A stretch of DNA of 64,000 nt, taken from Trichuris trichiura. Lineage: Eukaryota > Nematoda > Enoplea > Trichinellida > Trichuridae. How positions within the stretch are numbered: the first letter of the stretch is position 1; each line of letters begins with the position of its first letter. Below the pieces are notes generated by a model, which made no database searches, had not been told where the DNA came from, and saw only the letters and a list, made by a program, of their open reading frames with translations. Shown here piece after piece: positions 1 to 17,905 of the stretch. Position numbers and translations under genes: made by a program. The DNA lies in the NCBI GenBank assembly GCA_037903355.1, contig JBAJFE010000008.1:558001-622000 (forward strand). Reading direction: 5' to 3'.

Positions 1-214
1 GCCGAAAATACCTGTTACTTTTTTCCTTATTTCTACAGTTGTTAAAGGTGTATAGGCAATAGCACTTTCGTGTATCCCTCCCATTAATGTGGTAACTTTT
101 TTTCCAATTCCGACATGAATAAAATGTGATTCTGCTTGTCGAATAGCGATCGCTGTTTGCGGAGTTAACGTTGGCTAGATCACTTGTCGACTAAAAGGGA
201 ATTATTTACCTTAG
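1..214 (+). other. Intron sequence of the ARFGAP gene
   Basis: No coding exon was recognised here. The segment ends in an acceptor (TTAG at 211-214) directly before the first ArfGAP exon, so it is most likely intron of the Arf GTPase-activating protein gene, whose start codon and first exon lie beyond the window. Short pieces could hide a small exon, but none could be joined in frame. Confidence 0.55.
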
Positions 215-3200
215 GCTTGCTTTGATTGCGGCGTCAAGAATCCAACATGGGCAAGCATAACGTACGGCGTATTCATATGCATAGATTGTTCGGCTGTTCA
301 TCGAAGTCTCGGTGTTCACATGTCCTTTGTAAGGTCAACACAGTTGGACGTCAACTGGACTTGGATTCAAATTAGGGCTATGCAAGTTGGCGGCAATAGC
401 AATGCGGTAGATTGTTTATAATGTTTTCGTCAATTCATATTCGCCTAATGATGTGTTCATCTTTGAAGCAACAATTCTTCACCCAGCACGGATGTACGGC
501 CAACGATGCCGCGCAAAAGTATAGCAGTCGTGCCGCTCGTTTGTACCGCGAAAAATTGCTTAGTATGGCCTCTGCGGCTCAAAAAATGTACGGAACGAAG
601 GTATGAACCATACATATTCCATTTCTGGCGTTCGGTTGCTTAATGTGGCGCGGTTTGCTTGGTATCCTTACGCAAAGTACAATTTTTCAGCCTCATTTGA
701 GCTCCCATTACGCTGGACAAATTTCACCAAAGGACACTGAAAAAGAGGTTGATTTTTTCGCCGAACACGAGTCCGCTTTCTTTGAGGAACCAAAGGAAAC
801 TTCGGCCGTGTCCGAAGGCGGATTTTTTCAAGCTCAAGACGCGAGCCAAGAATCCGAAAGTAATCTTTTGTACTTTTCTTCTTTTTTAACAGTTTTTAAT
901 TTTGTTTTTGCTTTTTTGCCCGATTTACGGCGCTTAATACCTTCAAATCCGTCTAAAAGTGCTTTGCGTGGATAAAGTACAGTATAACTTAAGAATGAGC
1001 AGGTACGTCATGCGCTCCCGCTGACAAACGCATTTGTAATGCCTTTGCTTGAGCTGCTCCGCTGCTTAAAACAACTGAAAATTTTTGAAATGCGCAGTTT
1101 GACGCGGAAAAAATAGTCAACTTATCTAACTTAGCCCCAAATATGCAAAAATTCAATGAAAAGCTTGATAAGGAGTATTCGTCCCCCTTTTTGTAGGTTT
1201 CCTTAATTGCTTGTTCGTCTTTAGGCAACTATATTTTAACGCGAGTTCTTGTTACCGATTGGTTTGATGAATGTTGCTTTAACTTTTCAGAATCGCAACT
1301 TCCATCCAGCGGCCCGCAGGAAAAAGAAACGGTGACGATCGCTGCGCCCAAGGCGGCTGCGCCCAAACGAACAAGCGGAGTAAGTAATTCAACCGCCGCC
1401 GGTTAGATTTTGTTTCTCGCGAATTTACAGTTTGGCGCGAAAAAATTGGGCGCCCAAAAGGTCCAAGTTGACTTTAGCGAAATTGAGAAGCAGGCGGAAG
1501 CAATTGAAAAATTGGAAAAAACCGCTCCGTCCGTTTATTTTAACGGATCAAAGCAGCACCAAAAAGGCAAAGGGCGAATCGACGGCGGCGGCGTTGGCTT
1601 TTCCGATCGATTCGCTCTGAAAACAACCGACGGGGGAACAGCTGACGAAATTGGCAAAGGGCCAACAAAACTTCACGCTCAAACGATTATAAGTGATCCG
1701 AAGAAGGGTGCGCAAGCTGAACGCTTAGGAATGGGTTTTGGTCAAGGAAGAGCGTAAGTTCGTCATTTTTGAACCTGCTTTTCACATTTTTGTAGCTATT
1801 TTCAAAAATTTAAATTCCGTAACGCCGCTCCCTAGTATTAATGCTTTCCGTTGAGCTGCGAGCACAATAAATTGTTTTAATAATTATCTTATGCACAAAA
1901 AAACCGTTACGCGTTGCATATTTGGCAATTTAGACAGAAAGTTCGACTATTGTTCTCCTTTTTTTTCAAAATTCTGTACTGTACGCTGAATTATTTCTTT
2001 CAGAAACGTAAGCCATTCGGTAACGACGGAAATGACGGCTATTACGCAAGAAGGCGAGACGAAGCGGACCACCGACAAAACTATCGATTATCAGGTTCTC
2101 ACTGATTGGGAGGTGTTGCCGAAAAAGCTTTCAAGGTTGTTCTTGTTTTATTTCTTCTCTTCTGTTTTTTTGCGTTATGTGTGTTTGCTCTTGTTATAGC
2201 ATGTCGACTCGAGAAGCGATCGATCAATATTTTACGGCGGTCAGCAGAGATAAGCCATTGAAAGAAAGCGGCTCCGATAAAGTGGACAGTCGGTGAGGGT
2301 TGAAATTTTTGCTTTTCTTTATATTTATCGGTTATTAATTTGCATATAGCCTTAATTTAAAACCAAAAGTCGGCTTGGGTCAAGAAATGCCAATTATTTT
2401 GTCATTTCGTAAAGTGCCGAATGGGTAATGCTAATTTTTGGTAACATTAATGCGTGTTTACGCTATCAACAAGTGCGAAAAAAAGCTTTTGATTACGTAA
2501 TTGCCCATTGATACTTTTTCGTTAATGAAAATGGTTTATTCGCGTAGCAGAGCTCCTTCAGCGGGTACAACTGATCGTAGTGGTTAATTGTTTTGCTTTC
2601 TGGGACATATCCGTTTAAGGAAATCTGCGTGGGCGCGAAGTGACGCCGCATCGAAGGTGAATGAGGAAACGACCAGCGACGAAGCGAGACTAAAGTTCGG
2701 TTCAGCCAAAGCTATATCATCTGATCAATTTTTCGGTCACAGTGACTCCAAGGTCGGTGGTTCACCTTCTTTTCTCTTAAAGTTTATTCGCATTAATAAT
2801 TTGTTTACTCTCAATAATCAATTTTTATTTCCTGCACCTTTTCATAGAATAATTTTAAAATTGGCGTAGCGTACTGTTTCCTATTTGTTTTTTTGTTCAG
2901 CCCATTCATAGAGCGCTAAGAGGTCTTTTTGCTAATAATATTTTTTCCATTTTTCGCTCGCGCTTTGTAAAGCGTCTTCAGAGCTGCAAATTCTTAAAAG
3001 ATTTTAACTATGCGATTTTGTCGTTGTTGCGTACTTTGCGGCATTCTTAAATCTTTGTAGCGCCTTTCCTCTTGCATCTCTTTGTGTGTTTTCTTCTTTG
3101 TAAACAACTAGAATTAATGATGCTCAGGTGTTATTTTAAATTCAAACCTACAGTAATGCATACTGCGCAGTTTTTTTTCCCGAATATACTCAGCGTATAA

Positions 3201-3817
3201 CTTGAAAAAACATATCGGCTGGCGTCGGGACATTTAAATTTGTTTCCCTTTTATAATTTTAATACATCGGTCAACCGATGCGGTCAGAAATGCCAAAGTC
3301 CCATTGACGTTGTGTAGTGCCTTAGATTGAGCTTTTGATTTTGAAGAAAACTCGTTTCCAACTCGGCTGCCGCATGTCAGCTTTTTAGTTTTCGATTGTA
3401 TTGCAATGAATGAATTGGGCCCACACTTTTTGATACATTTCAGACGGAAGTTTGCGGTAGCAATTTGAGCCGCTTCCAGGGAAGTAGCGCCATTTCTAGC
3501 AGCGAATTTTTCAATGAGCCCACAAGTAGGTCCATGGGCAGAGGCGCGTCATCCTACTCAATGCCTTCCGTACAATTGCCCGACATGACGGATATCAAAG
3601 ATTCCGTACGTCAAGGTGTCGCCAAAGTCGCCGGCAAACTGTCCGCCTTGTCAACTAACATCAGCTCGTACATTAGCGTAAGCTCAAATGGGTTCATTCA
3701 TTCTTTTTCTCCTCTTTGCGTAAACAAAGCGACATCATTTGCCTCCTATTCATTCTGTTTACTTTTTTTTGTTCACCGGTTTTCACGTGGCAATTTTAGG
3801 AAAGTTACGGCCGCTGA
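215..3817 (+). CDS. ADP-ribosylation factor GTPase-activating protein 2/3 (5' end missing)
   Basis: This gene encodes an Arf GTPase activator of the ARFGAP2/3 group, which stimulates GTP hydrolysis by Arf1 on COPI-coated Golgi vesicles. Readable exons are 215-406, 469-600, 691-859, 1291-1379, 1431-1753, 2004-2135, 2200-2292, one or more exons in about 2350-2752, 3444-3677 and 3800-3817. Exon 215-406 begins [12 protein letters not shown] and carries the zinc finger C-x2-C-x16-C-x2-C, followed by [14 protein letters not shown] and MQVGGNSNA. Exon 469-600 gives [12 protein letters not shown]. Downstream come [16 protein letters not shown] and two copies of the ARFGAP2/3 C-terminal motif ([20 protein letters not shown]). 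The last small exon ends in ESYGR then TGA, like the short C-terminus of the family. Phases agree except around 2424-2640, where the joins are unresolved. The start codon is outside the window. Family identity is firm; the choice between ARFGAP2 and ARFGAP3 cannot be made, as invertebrates usually have one gene. Confidence 0.93.
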
Positions 3818-5787
3818 AGGTAGAGCACGAAATTCCATTTGCGCCATCGCGTCAAAAAAGGTGCAGTAAATGTGTGTACGGTGAAGGAATCTTTTCTTCA
3901 ATTGGCCCAAATGTGGCAAAATGGCGAAACAAAAATAGGCAGCGGCTGAAGCGCGCTCAAACTGCGCTTTTTGTCTTCTTCCAATTTTGCCCTTTTTTTC
4001 CTTCGGTTACTTGGCTGGACGTGAAGTAAACTTTAAATTTTTAAAAAAACCTATAAAGAGAGCTTAGGCGCGTAGCGGCGCATTTCTTTATTCTTTTTCT
4101 TTTGCCGCGTTTTCGCAGAGGCTTATTGTTTTCAAACGGCCGGTTGATAACGTATGCAAATTTTTTCAAATTTTCCGTCGCGTCACTTGAAGGTGGGGAA
4201 TGATTGGACAATTGCAAAAAAATATGATTGGCCGCTTTAAGCGTCAGCCAATCACTTTTGACTGCGCAACAAGCGACGCGTTGAATATTCAAATTTGATT
4301 TCTTTTTTTGCTGAAATTTGCATAGTGGCGCAACCTTATGCAAATATATTTCGCGCGGCGTCGACTGGCGCTCATTTTTGCAGATGGCGCTTAAGTCGCA
4401 TTCGGTTTTCAAAAATTCAAAAGCGCGTCGCGCAGCCATTGGTCAATTTCTTAAGAAGCCTTTAATGGACTAAGACGCGAGCGAACGAACGCGAGCGCGG
4501 CGCGTTAACGAAAGCAAACTTGACGGCGCATGCGGCGTAAACAATTTTTTTCTTAAAAAGGAAAAGATCAAAATAAGAGTACGGTTAAAGATGGGCTTCC
4601 TTCTTCGACTGGACGACAATTCGAACCGTTGTACACATATGGCAACTGAATTCATTGAAAAAAAGTAGAACCAATTGCGCGGCAATACAATTATGAAAGA
4701 GACACAACGAGAAGAGAGACAGACACAAAGAGAGAGAGAAGAAGAGTGACTGAAAAGAGCGAAATAAAGAAAGGGAAAACAAGCAAAAGAGGCGGCAAGA
4801 AATTACTGCGCGTTTCCCGCCGTATGGACAAGGAAAAAATTTGTGCCCACTTGTGGCAAGCGACCGTATGGACACAAAAGGATCGACAAAATATAACGCA
4901 TACAGTTAAATGGAAAAGAAAAAAATACCAAAAGATTCAACGCGCGTCTGAAAAAAGGAGACCGACTAAACGCTTAGTCTCTCTGACACACCATCAATCG
5001 GCCATATAAGGTAGCCTTCCATATCGGCTATTGGGCCAAAGTGAGCGCTTCGTAAACACATCAGGACGGGCAGCAAACATTGACCGAAGACGTCGCGGCG
5101 GTAGCGGCACAAATATGCAAATTGTCCAAATGGATAGGAGCATAGATGGCCATTATATTAATATATTAAAAGAAGTATATAATAATAAGAATAAGAATAA
5201 ATAATATAATAGTATAAGCAGACGATTCAGAGCATGGCCTGACAGCGCTTAATAGGCAGATGGAAAAATAGAGGGAAAGAAACGGCGAGATCGATGCACA
5301 CTTAAAGTTGACGTAGAGAGCAGAGAAGGAAAAGAAGAGTGCACGGCGTGACAGGTAGGATCGGTGACAATGAGCGACATGGACAACAGGGTAAACTTTG
5401 GTCGTCATGACACTTGCACGCGGGACGATGATGATGATGACTTGCTTTTGAAAATGAGCATTGATTGCTCAATTTAAACTTGCAAGGAAACGAAAAACAA
5501 AAACAGCTACTGACTGGCAGGGAAACCTGAACGTGTCGCTGTTCAAGGCGCCTCAAAGTACGACCCAAAAAGTTTCTTTAGGAAAAAAAAGGTGACGGAG
5601 CAGCAAGTGCCACCGCTGGAATGAAGTTGCGTCGTCACCATAGTCAATCATTGTCATAGGTGATGGATAAAAAAAAGTTGCTTCTCTTTATAAGCACATA
5701 CACAGAGAAAGAGAAACCGTACATTTATGGTCACCATGCCAAAGGGGGGATCTTTGTCTTCGATCATAGCCACTGTCGCCTCGTCAA
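3818..5787. other. Intergenic region between ARFGAP and goa-1
   Basis: The 3' ends of two convergent genes meet here. No coding exon was recognised; open frames are short and low in complexity. The segment 4130-4450 is dense in ATTGG/CCAAT boxes (about 4202, 4226, 4247, 4437) and octamer-like ATGCAAAT sites (about 4135, 4319, 4338) beside CGCG-rich words, which looks regulatory although no gene starts nearby. An A/G-rich purine tract lies at about 4680-4960. Confidence 0.5.
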
Positions 5788-9303
<3,516 letters not shown>

Positions 9304-10074
9304 GGTTGCGCGCTGGGGCGGCGGCGTCTCTTCGAGACGCTAACACACTGAGGTGGGAGAAATTGTCGTCAACCAGAAAGCGAACGAAAGAGGTTGTCGA
9401 TTATTCGTAGTCCGATGATGATTTGGCAGAATCGACCGGTCTGCGCAACGAAGCGATAAGCATAATGGTCAATTGGGAAAACACAGTCTCACTCGGCGAG
9501 AGCCAAACAGAGGCAAAAGAAAAGAAAGAGAGAGGTAGAACCGAAGCGCGAGCCGGAGCAACAACGCGATATAAAGCCGACGACGACGACGACCACCCCC
9601 GGCTGTGTTGGCTGGCAGCTAACATTTTTGATAGTTTAGCAACTTGTTGATGCAAACAGCGCGAAAACCAAACAGACTAAACACCAACTGCCACGGTCGA
9701 ACAACCCTAAGGCCTATATCAACTATATTGGTAAGGAAACTTTGCTATAAGCTACTTGACGTAGCCGTCAGCGTCACGACGTCCTCCTATGACGAACGCG
9801 GACGAACGTATGGAGGTGGAAAGTGGAGCGCTCCGTTTGCTCAAAGTAAGCAAATGAAATGCACGACGTATGATTGACGAAGCGAACGATTGTCGTTAGC
9901 GTCTGCGAAGAAGGAACATGCCAAATACAGCTGCCGCAAATTGCTTCAACTTAAAGAGGAGGTTGAGCGAAAAAGCCACAACGCGTCAGAAAGTAAAGAA
10001 CAACAGTTGAAACGGCAACAGCCGTGTGCTCGCGCGCTCGGTTAGCCACTGCTCGAAGCGAGCTGCGACTTTAG

Positions 10075-10248
<174 letters not shown>

Positions 10249-13200
10249 GCAAAATAGCTTATTTTCAATACCAATCATAAATAAATACAATAATAGTAAG
10301 AATAGATGAGCTTCTTGCTGTATTTACATTGGGTTGCTCCCTAACGAGCTTTCCATGCCGACCGACCTAACTGGACAGGACAACGACCATGACAGAGCAA
10401 AAGACGACACGACAACCGTGACTTATCGCTGCGGAACGACTAATTCCTCGCGCAACGACTCTATTGGACAGAGCGCGGTGGCCACACGTCCATGGGATGT
10501 TGACGGCGCTGACGACGACGGGTCGGCAGTGCAGAAAAGTAATTATTGAAAAGCGGCCATTCAGCTGCCGTGAAAAGCTTCAAATTCCACCAAGAAGTAA
10601 AGTCGACGACGCAGAAGTTTGGCCTGCGCGATTCGACGACGGACACCGTTGCCGAGACGGGGAACAACTAAATCAATTACTTTTCGCACGCCAGTGGAGC
10701 GCCCACTAGCAGACTTCGCCTCAATTACGCCCAATCGAAGGAGAGCGAAGAGAGAGAGAGAGACAGAAAGAGAGAGATACGTCTTTATAGCAAATGCACT
10801 CTCTCTCTCTCTCTCTCTGCCGCCTGCAACTGCGGCGGCGGCCGTCGTGTAGAGGATTTGTGTATGACCTCGAGGAAAGCTGGCAGATATCGATCCTACC
10901 AACAATCGATTCTCTTCTTTCATGCCTACTGCTTACCGTTGTCATTCAGTTCGTGTCAAGCGCAGGACTCTCTCTCTCTCTATGCCACACAAGGGCACAT
11001 TGATCATCACTGACGAACCCCTTTTCCAAACAGATAGTACGCTATCGTTGCACAGTAAGTTCTTTTTTTTTTTATTCTGGCAAAGCTTTGACCATCTGTC
11101 ACGTCACTGATCGTAAGTTGCTATGCACAAAAGGCGCCCATACAACCCAACATGCGAATAACAAACGATAATGACCATTCAAACTTGATGTTCGAAATCT
11201 AGATTGGCCAACAGATGCTTATTTTTGAATATACTCTTCAAAAAGCCAAGAAGCTAATATATCCCTTTCGTTGACCTTCACGGAATCCATGACGCTGACC
11301 TATGAGCAACTGATCCGTTACAATTTCTAAGAGAATGATGATTAAGCCTGAGGCGTCATAGTTAACTTGTATTGATCGACTAGCCTGCAGCTAAGAAGGC
11401 AAAGTTTCCATTTTTTTGATAATGTACCCAAAAAAACTTTCAAAGTCTAAACAGCGAGAAAGAAATGCAACAGGTTGGAAGTACTAACGCAAAGTGAACG
11501 AACACTTTGCCTGAATTTGAATATGAGAGCACTCCGCCATTATTACGACGCCGAAGCTAGTGCAAAATTAAAAGCATTTGCTAAACGATAAAAAGAAGAA
11601 AAAATGCTAATTTAATTAAAACCTTATCACTTTTTGAATCGACTGAAAAAAGGGCGCGCCAATCCCCTACACTTGTTTAAACGTCATAAATTTGCATATG
11701 GCCAATTTCTTCCGCGCCGAGTTGGAGCGACAACAGCCGAGCGCGTCACTAGACGACTTTCAAATTCAAAATAAAGAAACCTGCGTATACTTAAAGTCTC
11801 CCCAAACGCAAAGAAAGAGTAACGAAGCTGCAATGCAGCGAACGCTGAAAAGGCATTGGGGAGATATTTTTTAAGAACGTCTTTTTTCGGAAAAAGGTAT
11901 TCCGAGCAGATCTATAACTTACGTTTGTTTTTAGATGACACGACGACAAAATGTAAAAGGAAGAAAGACGGCTGCCATCATTTCGACTGTACGCATTTGA
12001 AAGCGATCGCTAAGCGGACACGTCGAAGAGGCGAAGCGTTCAGCGACGACGTTGCCTGCACAAGTTGAAACGGCCCTTTGCAGCTACATATTATAAAGCA
12101 TCGGAAAATCAGTTCCAACTCGAAGAGAGGCACTGATTCGATGTGATACCCAATAGAGAGCCCAATAGAGCTCACTTTGACCAATCGATCAAACAATACG
12201 CAGAAAAAGGTAGGCAACGACTGAACAGAGAGTCGCTCGGTTACGTAAAGAATCGAACCTAAGCAAGCGCGGCCACCCGTAATGCAGAAAACATTCGATT
12301 AAGCGCGGGTTAAACTCCTTCTCAACGACCTTTCGCCATGGTTAAATTTCTACTTTCAAACTTACTCAAACAAAAAGAGCAACTTTGCCACGCAACATTT
12401 TTGCGCGATTCCATCTTAGCAACATTCTAATCAAACTGTGCTCGATTTGGCGTTGTAAAATTTTCGTCCAGCCCAACCGAGAAAGAGGAAAAAATGGCAA
12501 GAAAAGTATGCTAGTTGTTCAGGCGAAAATGTTCATTCCATTGCAACCTATTCGTAAATGAGACAAATTTTAACGGCTCATTTTTTCCCTTTATTTTTAA
12601 AATTAATCTCTTTGGAAAGATGTAGTTTTATAACAAAAAGCAATGGGACGCTTTTCGCGACGAAATGGGTGCCCGGTTGGTTTGGACTGTCGTTGGACAA
12701 GTATTGGCCTCTTTTTGCCGGTGAATCAACAACTAATGGAAAGCGAAGCAATCGAATGGACAGATTGCGACGATTGTTTTGGGCTCACAGGCGACACTCA
12801 TATCGACCCTTAAGAGTCGTTCGAATTTGAACTGATCAAATAGTGTCTGATTGGTGTCCACAAACGACCCATTGGACAGTGCAAACAGGCTACCATCATC
12901 AACACAATCCAACCGAGACGTGAGAACAGCTAATACGCCTTTTCTCGGTTGGTACAACAATGAAGCAAACCGCGCATCAAAGAAAACAACTTTGTCGATA
13001 TCGCCTTATTCGACGCTGTTTGGTTGATCAAAATATGCTAATTAAGTTGCGCGTTACGCAAATTTTTATTGATTTTTTCTTTTCCCAAAGTCACCCATTG
13101 GCAGCCAGCCACCGTACTCTGCTTTTCGAAAGTTATTTTTCCACCCTTCCTTGCGTACAAGCTGCAAAATCGCTATGCGAACTAACCGATGGCAATGTTC

Positions 13201-16200
13201 TAACTAGAAATTTGACGCTTGGTACGTTAGGCAAAAAATGGAAGCTCTCACGCAGTGCGATATAACGAGCTCGAAAACCGTCTACGATTAATTTCCGGTT
13301 GTTCGCGGATGTTTTGCTTTTTTGCATTGAGTGTTCATATTTTAGCGATAGGAACAATCCACGCAAAAATGGACAAAAAACGGGCAGACGCGACCACCGG
13401 CGCAGCATTGAAAATTGCGAGGAAATAAAGCCGCGCGGGGAACCACTAACTTCGTCAGCCGAATAAAGCAAAAATCAGCGTCGAAGCTCGCTTAAGCGTA
13501 ACCTTCGACGCAATAACGCTGAGCATCAGAAAATTTGCATAACGCGCGCTAGTCAAAAGACAACAAGAGCCCACCGAGGAAAATTTGAAAAATTAACGCG
13601 TACGTTAAAATGTATTTAAGCAAAATGGCATCTGAGCTTTTGTAATAAAATTAGCGTAAGGAACAACCGCCAGTGAGCGCTCGTAAACCCTCGTCAATTG
13701 GGAATGCAAAATTATCTACCAACATATTAGCATAAACGAGCTAGTCCTTACTGTATTATAAAGTTTGCATAATCAGTTGCTGCGTGCACGCAAAACGTGA
13801 CAGACGGAAGGATGCATGCAAATTTTTTTAGCACAGATGACGCTTTTGCACCCTTCACGTGCCAAGAACGTGAATGCGCCAGAAAAACAAAAAGAAAAGG
13901 GACATCGCACCCCCGCGTTTACACTGTCAACTGTTGAAAATGATATGCGACTGAAGTCCATTTGATGACGTCTTTTTGACATGTGCCATGCAAGCGACGT
14001 ATTTGAAGCAAACAGCCTTGCCGGATCGGCGGCTAAACTGAATTCGACGAAGTCGTTCGAACACAAATTGCGTCAACAAGGATTGTCTGCCTTTGTTAAT
14101 TTTTTTGGGGGAAAAGAAGTGCCACTTTCCAAAAAGAAACTGTTTCCTACTCGGCTGATACGTCAACCGGTGAATTTTGGATATTTTAACGGAGTATAGT
14201 TAAGCCCAACGCCAACAGACAAGCGAAGTCGTCGCGTGGGCGGTAGAGAGGAACAAATGGAAAAGTTACTTTTTAAAAAAAGGAACAACTTTTTTATGAC
14301 ATGAAAAGAGAGCGCATAGGCTTCTCTACGGCGCACCGAACAAGTTTTCTCCCTCCGAAACAGCGAAACTGCCGCCTACGCAAACCACTTCTTGCCGAAT
14401 GATACTGCCGGCAATCGAGTGGTTGCAACTAACAAAATACATGCTTGACATGTCGTCTTAACTCTCCTATAATAACAACTCCAGTATTGTACAATTCAAA
14501 TTTTCAAATTTCAAAATCAGCCTAAAACATTTGATTGGTCGGTAAAAAATTTACATACGCCTTAGCAGCGGCGCTGAGCAACTGGAGCTTTGAAATTTCA
14601 AATCTGACCAATCGGGCGATGGATAAAAAAAATTAGCATAAAGCTAACAATCAACACTGGAGAATGCAAATTTTCAAACTCGCAGACGCCAACTGGCCGG
14701 CCAGCAAAGAATTTGGAGTTCAGCAACCAATGAACGCTAAACAATTCAAAAATTCAAATTTTGAATTAGCCAATGGCAATTGATTGATCGATTAAAAAAC
14801 ATTTCGTAAACAAGGCGGATAGTAATTATTAAAAACGCGCATATTTTAATTTTTCGCTACGCGATAGCGATAGTGGTGAATATTTTTTAAAAAAATTCAA
14901 AACCAACAAAGCTTACAAGAGCGTAACAATGAAAGCATACTTTCTCTACCTGCTATGTACTAATACATTGGAACAAGTGCCGCAGCCGCTAATGATGATG
15001 GAACGCATTGACGGCAAAAATGAAATATGCTGACACGTTCGCCTAGGCAGTGGCGCTTCACCGACAAGCGAACCACTTTACGCGCGCAGCTGCTGCCATT
15101 TGTTGGCATTTTCAAATCGGCATGGGCAACACATGTGCCAAACAGCTGTCAAAAACATCGCCTTTGAAAAGCTGTCAACCGCTTAACTACCGCCAATCAT
15201 ATATACAAAAGTATAAGTCAATTTTTACCGCCAACGCGATTTCCTCCCCAAAAAAAAAATTTCGTTCTTCCGTTCGAGGTCGAACCGCCGCAGCCGTTTG
15301 CGTCCGGCACGTTTCCAAGCTTTCCACCGAAACAAGTCATTTTTTGGGCCCACTATTTCCCCTTTGTTTCCCAAACGTTACGCCGTAAAATTTGAACTTT
15401 AACATGCGCGTTTTCATTGTAAAAAAAACACGAAAACTTACGCGCTCTTTACTAAATCTTACGTATTTAATGTCGTTGAAAATGTATTAACGCATTTAGC
15501 TTTTGGCAAGTTGCCAAGTTTGAGCTTGAGCCTACGCTAAGCGGTTCGCGATGGAGCTTTGAAGCCTACGAACAGGATGAAGTGATCTGCGAACGAGTAA
15601 AATCAATTTGCACCGTCTCCTCTTTGGCGTGATGGAATTTCCCGCTTTGCCATCTTAACAATTGACCAACTACGGACATTGTTAACTTTAAAGTTTAATT
15701 AACAATCGTATCTTGAAGTATTGAAGTGAACTTAATTCTCCGCTTCCAACTAAGGCGATGACCAATAACGAGCGGTTTAGTTCGTAAAGAGGAAAAAGAT
15801 CCTCTTTTTTCCACGCAGCGAAGGCGTCACTGCAAGTTGAACTTTTGCTCTGCGTCGTATTCAAATTAGGCTGTCAAAAAAATTCAAAAATAATTGTCCG
15901 CCTTGTTTTCCATTTCAAAAAATTCCCTTCTTAGTAAAAGCGAACGGAGATGACGCGCGTGCGCGCGTTAGCCGTATTTTTAAAAAAAAATCAATTCAAC
16001 ACCATCAACTATCCAACATTTAAATTATAAGAATGCCTACGTAAGGCTCTCTGAGTGATGACGTCAGAAATTATGAAAATTTTCTCCATCCCTTCCAAAG
16101 TTGCCTAAATGGAGCGCAATGGGTTACGCGCATACTAAGGAGACAAAGTAAATTATACGTAAGGATATGCGACCGAAATTGGAAAAAAACAAACAAATTC

Positions 16201-16692
16201 ACATACTGTTTTGCGTCAATAGTGTTGGACTTGCTAGTGGAAAACAAAAGCAACTTTGCATAAGCTTCAGCGGTCATGTAGACGTGGTAAATGGTGGCTT
16301 CGTTTGACCGAACAACTTTTACGCGCTTTGCAAAAAATGTTCCCGCTCAACTAGCAGCTCCACGTTCATTAGTTCAACCGCTTCTTATATACGGTCCAAT
16401 CGGTGTTGATTCGAAAAACGCTGCCTCCTTCTGGGCAATTTTGGAAAAGAAACGTACGCGCGTCATTCATAGAAAAGTTGGTTCCCCCATTGACGTTGCC
16501 TCCAACGACAAACGAATGATTAAAATTTATTTCAATACTTTGTCCACTGAGCGTAAGAGCTGTCGGAAAGGGCAATCAATTGCGCAAAAGCAGAATGAAC
16601 GCTTCTAGGACGAGTCAAAAAATCACTTTGCCAGGTGGACGACCACTTTTCGTCAATGGCATCCCCCCTTACCCCCATTGAAAAAATTTTAA

Positions 16693-16742
16693 CAATGAAC
16701 GTACGTTTAAAACTGAAAAAAAGGAGTAAACGTACGTTCATT
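16693..16742. repeat. Short inverted repeat
   Basis: Two perfect 17-nt arms (CAATGAACGTACGTTTA and its complement) flank a loop of about 17 nt. The stem contains the self-complementary word AACGTACGTT. No gene is adjacent, so its role is unknown. Confidence 0.8.
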
Positions 16743-17413
16743 GCGGCAGCACAACTTTGCAAATTAATAAAGGAAATAATGATATTTTGAAATGGGCCCA
16801 CTTCACTTTTGCAGATAAGCATTGCAAGCTTGAATGAACTATTGCCTTCGTCAATTACGTACACATCTGCTACAATGACGTCGCGTCATTGCGCGGCAAT
16901 CATTTCTGCTACGCTTCTTTGAGCAGGTCGATAGGTGGAGAATAAATTGAATCGTTGTTATGAAGCATTTCACGCTTACTCGGACGAGCGGAAGCGACTT
17001 TTACGGAAGAATTAAAATCTGCTCTCTCTCTCTCCCTCTCAGGATCGACGCGACGTGGTTTTCGAAATGTCACTTCTTAATCGGAAAAGCAACTTGGCGT
17101 CAGGCAAATAGTACGCAAATTATCCATTCATGAAATCACAATTTAAATGCTACAAATCTTTATCGTAATATTCTTCGCGTCATTTGACATTGACCGCTTG
17201 AAAACCCATTCTGTTATGACCGCTCGTTCAAATCGAATGATAAATGCCGTAATGATCGCCTACGCTTTTCGTACGATAGTAAAATTTACGCTGACGCAGC
17301 CAAGACTTAAAATACAATGTTGGAAGAACACCTGATAACTGTGCAAAGCTTTGCAAAAGCTTAGAGCTCCTTCGGGAGATGGTTGAAAACTTGAATGAGC
17401 GGCAAAACAATTT

Positions 17414-17905
17414 ACTAATGGTCGCGGAAAGCTGGCATCAACACTGGCCATTCATAAAAAAGTATCAATGGACTTCTACGAAACGGAGCATTACGCTATT
17501 TGAATTTGCATAACTACTCCGCGCGTGAAATTTCAAGCAGCATACGATGAAGCCTTCGACTGGAATGAAAATGGGCCTAATGGTCGCGGAAAGCTAACGT
17601 CAACTCTGGCCATTCATAAAAATTCAATGAATTTCTTTAAAACTAAATATCACGCCATTCAAATTTGCATAACTACTCCGCGCGTGAAATTTCAAGCACC
17701 ATACGATGAAGCCTTTGACTGGAATGAAAATGAGTCTAATGGTCGCGGAAATCTAACATCAACTCTGGCCATTCATAGAAATTCATCAATGAACTTCTTT
17801 AAAACTAGGTATCACGCCATTTAAATTTGCATAACTACTCCGCGCGTAAAATTTCAAGCAGCATACGATGAAGCCTTCGACTGGAATAAAAAATGGGCCC
17901 TCAAA
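17414..17905. repeat. 159-bp minisatellite, about three copies
   Basis: Related units begin near 17519, 17678 and 17840 with CGCGCGTGAAATTTCAAGCA, and a diverged partial unit comes before them from about 17414. Units carry ATACGATGAAGCCTTCGACTGG, a GGTCGCGGAAA word and end with ATTTGCATAACTACTCC. The first two full units stay open in one forward frame through 99 codons because the 159-bp period is divisible by three, and the third carries small indels. No flanking gene was found. Confidence 0.88.

Noticed and set aside
17414..17905. Minisatellite considered as a CRISPR array
   Set aside because: The whole 159-bp unit is repeated without distinct spacers, and the genome is eukaryotic.
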